Assembly (NCBI GenBank): GCA_039794405.1 | Contig: JBDIVL010000015.1 | Coordinates: 1 to 64,000 of the forward strand | Length of the DNA stretch: 64,000 bases | Reading direction: 5' to 3' | From: JBDIVL01 sp039794405 | GTDB taxonomy: Bacteria; Planctomycetota; Brocadiia; Brocadiales; Brocadiaceae | Shown here: positions 60,996-64,000 of the stretch, in pieces | How the letters are laid out: each line of letters opens with the position of its first letter | Position numbering within the stretch: position 1 is the first letter of the stretch | The notes under the pieces: generated by a model | Databases searched by the model: none | What the model saw: the letters and a program-made list of their open reading frames with translations, nothing else | Told to the model about the DNA's origin: nothing | Translations under genes and position numbers: made by a program

Positions 60996-62138
60996 CTACA
61001 GAATTACCATATTATCTCGGTGAATAACCTCATCGTATAATTTATACCCCAGCACTTTGGCGATCTGAGAAGTGCTGCATCCTCTGATTTTTTCAATTTC
61101 ACTGGAAGAATAATTTGTCAGGCCACGCGCTACAACTGTGCCGTTTTCCTTTCCACTAACCGATATAATATCTCCTTTATAAAATTTGCCTTCAACCGAT
61201 ACGATCCCTGAAGCGAGTAAACTCTTACCCTTTTCCGTTAATGCCTTCCGTGCCCCATCATCTATGAAAATCTTTCCTTTGGGTTTTATGGTGTATCCTA
61301 TCCACCGTTTGCGGCTTGCCAATTTCTCTTCTTTTGGAAGAAAGAGAGTACCTACATCCTCGCCCTGTACAATCTTCTTCAAAATTCCTTCCGTTCTTCC
61401 ATTGGCGATGATTACAGCTTCTCCTGCATTTGTTACAATAGAGGCTGCCCCAAGCTTGGTCTGCATACCACCAACACCCATCCTGGTTTTTTCATCAAAA
61501 GCTAATTGCCGTATCTCATCAGAGACATTTTCTACGATGGGAATAACAGTTGCTTTGCCCTTGGCCGTTGGGATTTTCTCATACAGTCCATCCACAGAAG
61601 AGAGAATAATAAGCAATTCTGCATTGAGGAGATTTGTCACCAGTGCAGAAAGCGCATCATTGTCGCCGAACCGGATCTCATCTACGGAAATGGTATCATT
61701 TTCATTTACTACGGGGATGGCATTAAGCCGGAACAGCGTATGAATGGTGTTACAGGTGTTCAGGTATCTCTGCCTGTCCTCAAAATCCTCGCGGGTAAGG
61801 AGTATCTGGGCTGCGTGATAGCCATGGAGTTTGAAACACTCATCGTACATACTGATCAGTTTACTCTGGCCGATTGCAGCGACGGCCTGTAGTTCGGGCA
61901 GCGTACCTGGCCTTTTCTCAATACCAAGTTCTCCCATCCCGGAGCCTACTGCCCCGGAGCTTACCACAACTGTGCTGTATCCCATCTTCTTGAGTTCCAC
62001 AACTTGCCCGGCTAAGCCTTTAATCTGTTCTTTATCCAGGTATCCTTCATTCGTAGTTAAGACACCGGTGCCTATCTTAACAACGATCTTATTTACCTTT
62101 GATAGAATTTGACTTCGTATATCTTCCTTGTGTCTCAT
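60996..62138 (-). CDS. proB: Glutamate 5-kinase
   Basis: A 380-residue enzyme for the first step of proline synthesis (glutamate to glutamyl 5-phosphate). The amino-acid kinase domain shows NKIVVKIGTGVLT, VSSGAVGSGMGELG, NENDTISVDEIRFGDNDALS and KTRMGVGGMQTKLGAA; the C-terminal PUA domain begins near 290 (GKIFIDDGARKALTEKGKSL). Start ATG 62138 fits the family; an in-frame ATG at 62186 would add 16 residues and neither has a clear ribosome site. proA is not next to it. Confidence 0.93.
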   Translation of the reverse strand: MRHKEDIRSQILSKVNKIVVKIGTGVLTTNEGYLDKEQIKGLAGQVVELKKMGYSTVVVSSGAVGSGMGELGIEKRPGTLPELQAVAAIGQSKLISMYDECFKLHGYHAAQILLTREDFEDRQRYLNTCNTIHTLFRLNAIPVVNENDTISVDEIRFGDNDALSALVTNLLNAELLIILSSVDGLYEKIPTAKGKATVIPIVENVSDEIRQLAFDEKTRMGVGGMQTKLGAASIVTNAGEAVIIANGRTEGILKKIVQGEDVGTLFLPKEEKLASRKRWIGYTIKPKGKIFIDDGARKALTEKGKSLLASGIVSVEGKFYKGDIISVSGKENGTVVARGLTNYSSSEIEKIRGCSTSQIAKVLGYKLYDEVIHRDNMVIL

Positions 62139-62602
62139 ATATTTTACAAATAAAGAAGGTTTCCTCGGTTTATTATACGTCACCATTTATTGATGAGGCG
62201 AATGGTGTTGTCATATTTGCGTCAATTTTAAATAACGTACAGGAAAAGTCAAGAAATACTCAACGTTGTCCGGTTAGAAAATTACGTAATTCTGTTCGAA
62301 TATAATGTGTCATGTCACGCTTTCGTACCGGCACGCTTCTGTAACACAACGCACTTGTTGTTCCCTATTTCAATGTATAGGATCTCAAAGTTTTTCATAA
62401 TTCCATTAACACACCTCTAATCCCTCTCAAGAAGGGAATCAAAAACCCCCTCTCGGGAGGGAGAACCCACCCCTTAGTCCCCTCCCGGGAGGGGGATCTT
62501 AGAAGTCCACTCTCGGGGGGGATTTAGGGGTGGGTAAAAGGAAAAGTCGTTGGGTTTTTCGCCTTTTAAACCCCATAATTAAACGTATAGGAATTTTAAT
62601 GT

Positions 62603-62678
62603 GTAGGAGGGGCAAGCGGAGCAGACCCATCAATACTGTTTTTTTCTGATGAGTGCGCTGTCGCTTCACCTATCCTAC
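62603..62678. repeat. 76-bp GTAGGATGGG element (family C copy 3)
   Basis: GTAGGAGGGGCAAGCGGAGC, then AGACCCATC on the left; GATGAGTGCGCTGTCGCTTC, then ACCTATCCTAC on the right. It lacks the AGCTGA centre of copies 1 and 2 and is therefore the shortest, simplest form. Confidence 0.7.
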
Positions 62679-62760
62679 ATAAGCTGCCGAAGGCCTCATG
62701 TAATGCTTAGGAATTTCAAAGTTATACATTCTGCAAGTCATTTCGACCCCTTCGCTTTTG

Positions 62761-62882
62761 TCATTTCGAGGAACGAAGTGACGAGAAATCTTTCGCACGG
62801 GGCAGACACTGGGAGAATCCTTAGGATATTTTCCCCTCTGTCGACACAAGGATTTCTCAGTCGCTCCGCTCCTTCGAAATGA
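62761..62882. repeat. 122-bp TTTCGA element
   Basis: TCATTTCGAGGAACGAAG, then TGACGAGAAATC at the left end is an imperfect inverted repeat of GATTTCTCAGTCGCTCCG, then CTCCTTCGAAATGA at the right end. Relatives lie at 19459, 19857 and inside the element at 33978. Confidence 0.68.
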
Positions 62883-63047
62883 TCGTGGGAAAACGTTCGG
62901 TTTCATCCCTGGAATGCTATGGAAAAGATACGGTTGCCGTGAATGCTACAAGCGCGTGCAGGTAGGCAAGTACGATGTAAATTCCATACCCTCTCATCGA
63001 GAAAGAATAGATGAAGAACAACGAAGAATATAAAATGGAGTATAAAA

Positions 63048-64000
63048 GTGCGTGATCAGAATAATAATAAAAGACCGCAAAGCTATTTCGTTCCGCAGGG
63101 TATTACAGAAGAATACTTCAACCTCAACACCATGAGCCGCGAGAACAGAAACAATGCGCTCAGGGAACTGATTGATTACATAGACAAAACCAAGGCATCG
63201 TTTTTGGGTTACCAGGCCAACCAAGCGCTTACCCTAAGGCGCATTGCCGAGTATCTTGATGTCAGTCCGAACAACATAGGAGATCCCTTTTCATGTCCAA
63301 CGAATGGAACAGAAAAGGGGCCTCCGGCTGATGGTTACTTTACGCTCAACGCGAAGTGGATTGAGCGTGCAGTTCTCGATTACTTTGCGAAATTATGGTA
63401 TGCAAAGTACCCGCATCGTGTCAGAGGCGAAACAAATGACTGGCTCGATACGTACTGGGGCTGTGTACTCTCGATGGGGAGTACTGAGGGTAATCTGCTG
63501 GGACTTCGCAATGCAAGGGACTATCTCAGCGGCGTACTCCTTCGTTTCGAAGATTCAGAGAACAGTGACTTCAGTTACCAGATGCCACAGGTTGGCGGAC
63601 GGCGGCCGAATGAGTTCAGGCCGATACTCTTTTACTCTGAAGCATCCCACTACTCAGTAAAAAAGCTGGCCCATATGCTGAGGTTTCCGACCTTTTATGA
63701 GATTGGTACCTCAATCTATCCACGACAAAACCCCATTAGGTGCTCCAACTGGCCTAAAGCAGTGCCAACTGATAAACATGGACGGATTAATATTGAAGAT
63801 CTTGAAAAACTGGCTCAATTCTTCCTGGAGCGACGCTATCCGATTGCAGTTGTCTTTAACTATGGTACTACGTGGACTGGTGCCTACGATGACGTAGCGG
63901 AAGCGGTGAAACGTTTGCAACCGCTGCTTGTTAAGAGCGGCATGTATGAGCGCAACGTCTCCCACGTTGATGAAAAAGGGAACGCTATATTATGCAAACG
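63048..64000 (+). CDS. PLP-dependent decarboxylase (group II), 3' end outside the window
   Basis: An uninterrupted frame of 317 codons runs off the right edge. It reads as a group II pyridoxal-phosphate decarboxylase, nearest in style to the plant-type histidine/serine decarboxylases: FLGYQANQALTLRRIAEYLD, NNIGDPFSCPTNG, VLDYFAKLWYAKYP, then GCVLSMGSTEGNLLGLRNAR (cofactor phosphate site) and LFYSEASHYSVKKLAHMLRF. The catalytic Lys lies beyond the window. GTG 63048 is chosen as start: it is the first start codon after a stop at 63012 and has GGAG seven bases upstream. Substrate uncertain. Confidence 0.82.
   Translation, partial: MRDQNNNKRPQSYFVPQGITEEYFNLNTMSRENRNNALRELIDYIDKTKASFLGYQANQALTLRRIAEYLDVSPNNIGDPFSCPTNGTEKGPPADGYFTLNAKWIERAVLDYFAKLWYAKYPHRVRGETNDWLDTYWGCVLSMGSTEGNLLGLRNARDYLSGVLLRFEDSENSDFSYQMPQVGGRRPNEFRPILFYSEASHYSVKKLAHMLRFPTFYEIGTSIYPRQNPIRCSNWPKAVPTDKHGRINIEDLEKLAQFFLERRYPIAVVFNYGTTWTGAYDDVAEAVKRLQPLLVKSGMYERNVSHVDEKGNAILCK

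Larger units (their letters stand above)
62139..63047. other. Gene-free region rich in repeats
   Basis: About 0.9 kb between proB and the decarboxylase gene. It contains a TGTGTCATGTCACG site at 62307-62320, a run of CCCTCTCGGGAGGGAG-type hairpins at 62450-62530, the family C copy at 62603, the GCCGAAGGCCTCATGTAATG unit at 62687 and a TTTCGA element at 62761. No gene is seen. Confidence 0.55.

Noticed and set aside
63304..63897. Two plus-strand frames and a minus-strand frame near the right edge
   Set aside because: They overlap the long open decarboxylase frame from 63048, which has clear family motifs and runs off the window.
1..64000. tRNA, rRNA or CRISPR arrays
   Set aside because: I read all gaps on both strands and found no cloverleaf, rRNA block or regularly spaced direct repeats; the many repeats are inverted and irregularly placed.

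Overview
The window is bacterial chromosome, moderately AT-rich, with long gene-free gaps packed with small palindromic repeats. The mix of genes points to a planctomycete-type organism, most plausibly an anammox bacterium of the Ca. Brocadiales. This is an inference from gene content: an archaeal-type S-adenosylmethionine synthetase, a GH57 branching enzyme with a DUF4912 partner, a molybdopterin oxidoreductase with a TorD-like chaperone, a di-haem c-type cytochrome, a Csp-type copper protein, a polyferredoxin membrane protein and several secreted proteins of unknown function. No 16S rRNA or hydrazine gene is present to prove it.

Layout. 1-3.7 kb: the 3' end of a group II intron, a secreted protein, a D-2-hydroxyacid dehydrogenase, a broken DUF1566 gene and a GNAT acetyltransferase. 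3.7-7.7 kb: a Slp-like lipoprotein, a baeRF-type protein and a secreted metzincin protease. 8-13.9 kb: TCA-cycle genes (icd, mdh, two succinate dehydrogenase membrane anchors, sdhA) with pyrE; no sdhB is nearby. 14.2-18.9 kb (minus strand): an envelope or stress cluster with DUF3618, a holin-X-like protein, a small glycine-zipper protein, three related YqjD/ElaB-like anchors and YihY. 20-29.9 kb: a stress and carbohydrate segment with DUF748, two universal stress proteins, DUF4912 plus GH57, Hsp20, a zinc-ribbon protein, SAM synthetase, an RMD1/YagE protein and a cupredoxin.

30.6-33.6 kb: three secreted proteins, two of which carry three copies of one unrecognised domain of about 155 residues. 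34.4-43.6 kb: a plus-strand cluster with a small membrane protein, TorD-like chaperone, ion channel with an altered selectivity filter, four-helix Csp copper protein, a 956-residue molybdopterin oxidoreductase with a C-terminal extension and only three of the four N-terminal Fe-S cysteines, a di-haem cytochrome, a small conserved protein, a cupin and a zinc alcohol dehydrogenase. This is the best candidate for an undescribed redox system. 44.6-52.4 kb: a PAS histidine kinase without an adjacent regulator, an HD protein, a short MgtE-like transporter and an amino-acid ABC transporter with fused binding protein and permease. 53.4-64 kb: ychF, a bshB1-like deacetylase, a NapH-like polyferredoxin, era, DUF2851, a DUF374 acyltransferase, proB and the start of a PLP-dependent decarboxylase that runs off the window.

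Intergenic DNA holds several repeat families. One is about 120 bp and is bounded by GGTTGGTTCAATC ends. A second is a 96-98 bp twin-hairpin family bounded by GGGTGGCAC (REPIN-like). Others are a GTAGGATGGGTTAAGCG family, an AGCTGATAGCTGA family, a GCGAGGCGAAGCCTC unit sitting on or just after stop codons, a TCATTTCGA family, and one 145-bp element with 22-bp perfect terminal inverted repeats. No tRNA, rRNA or CRISPR array was seen.
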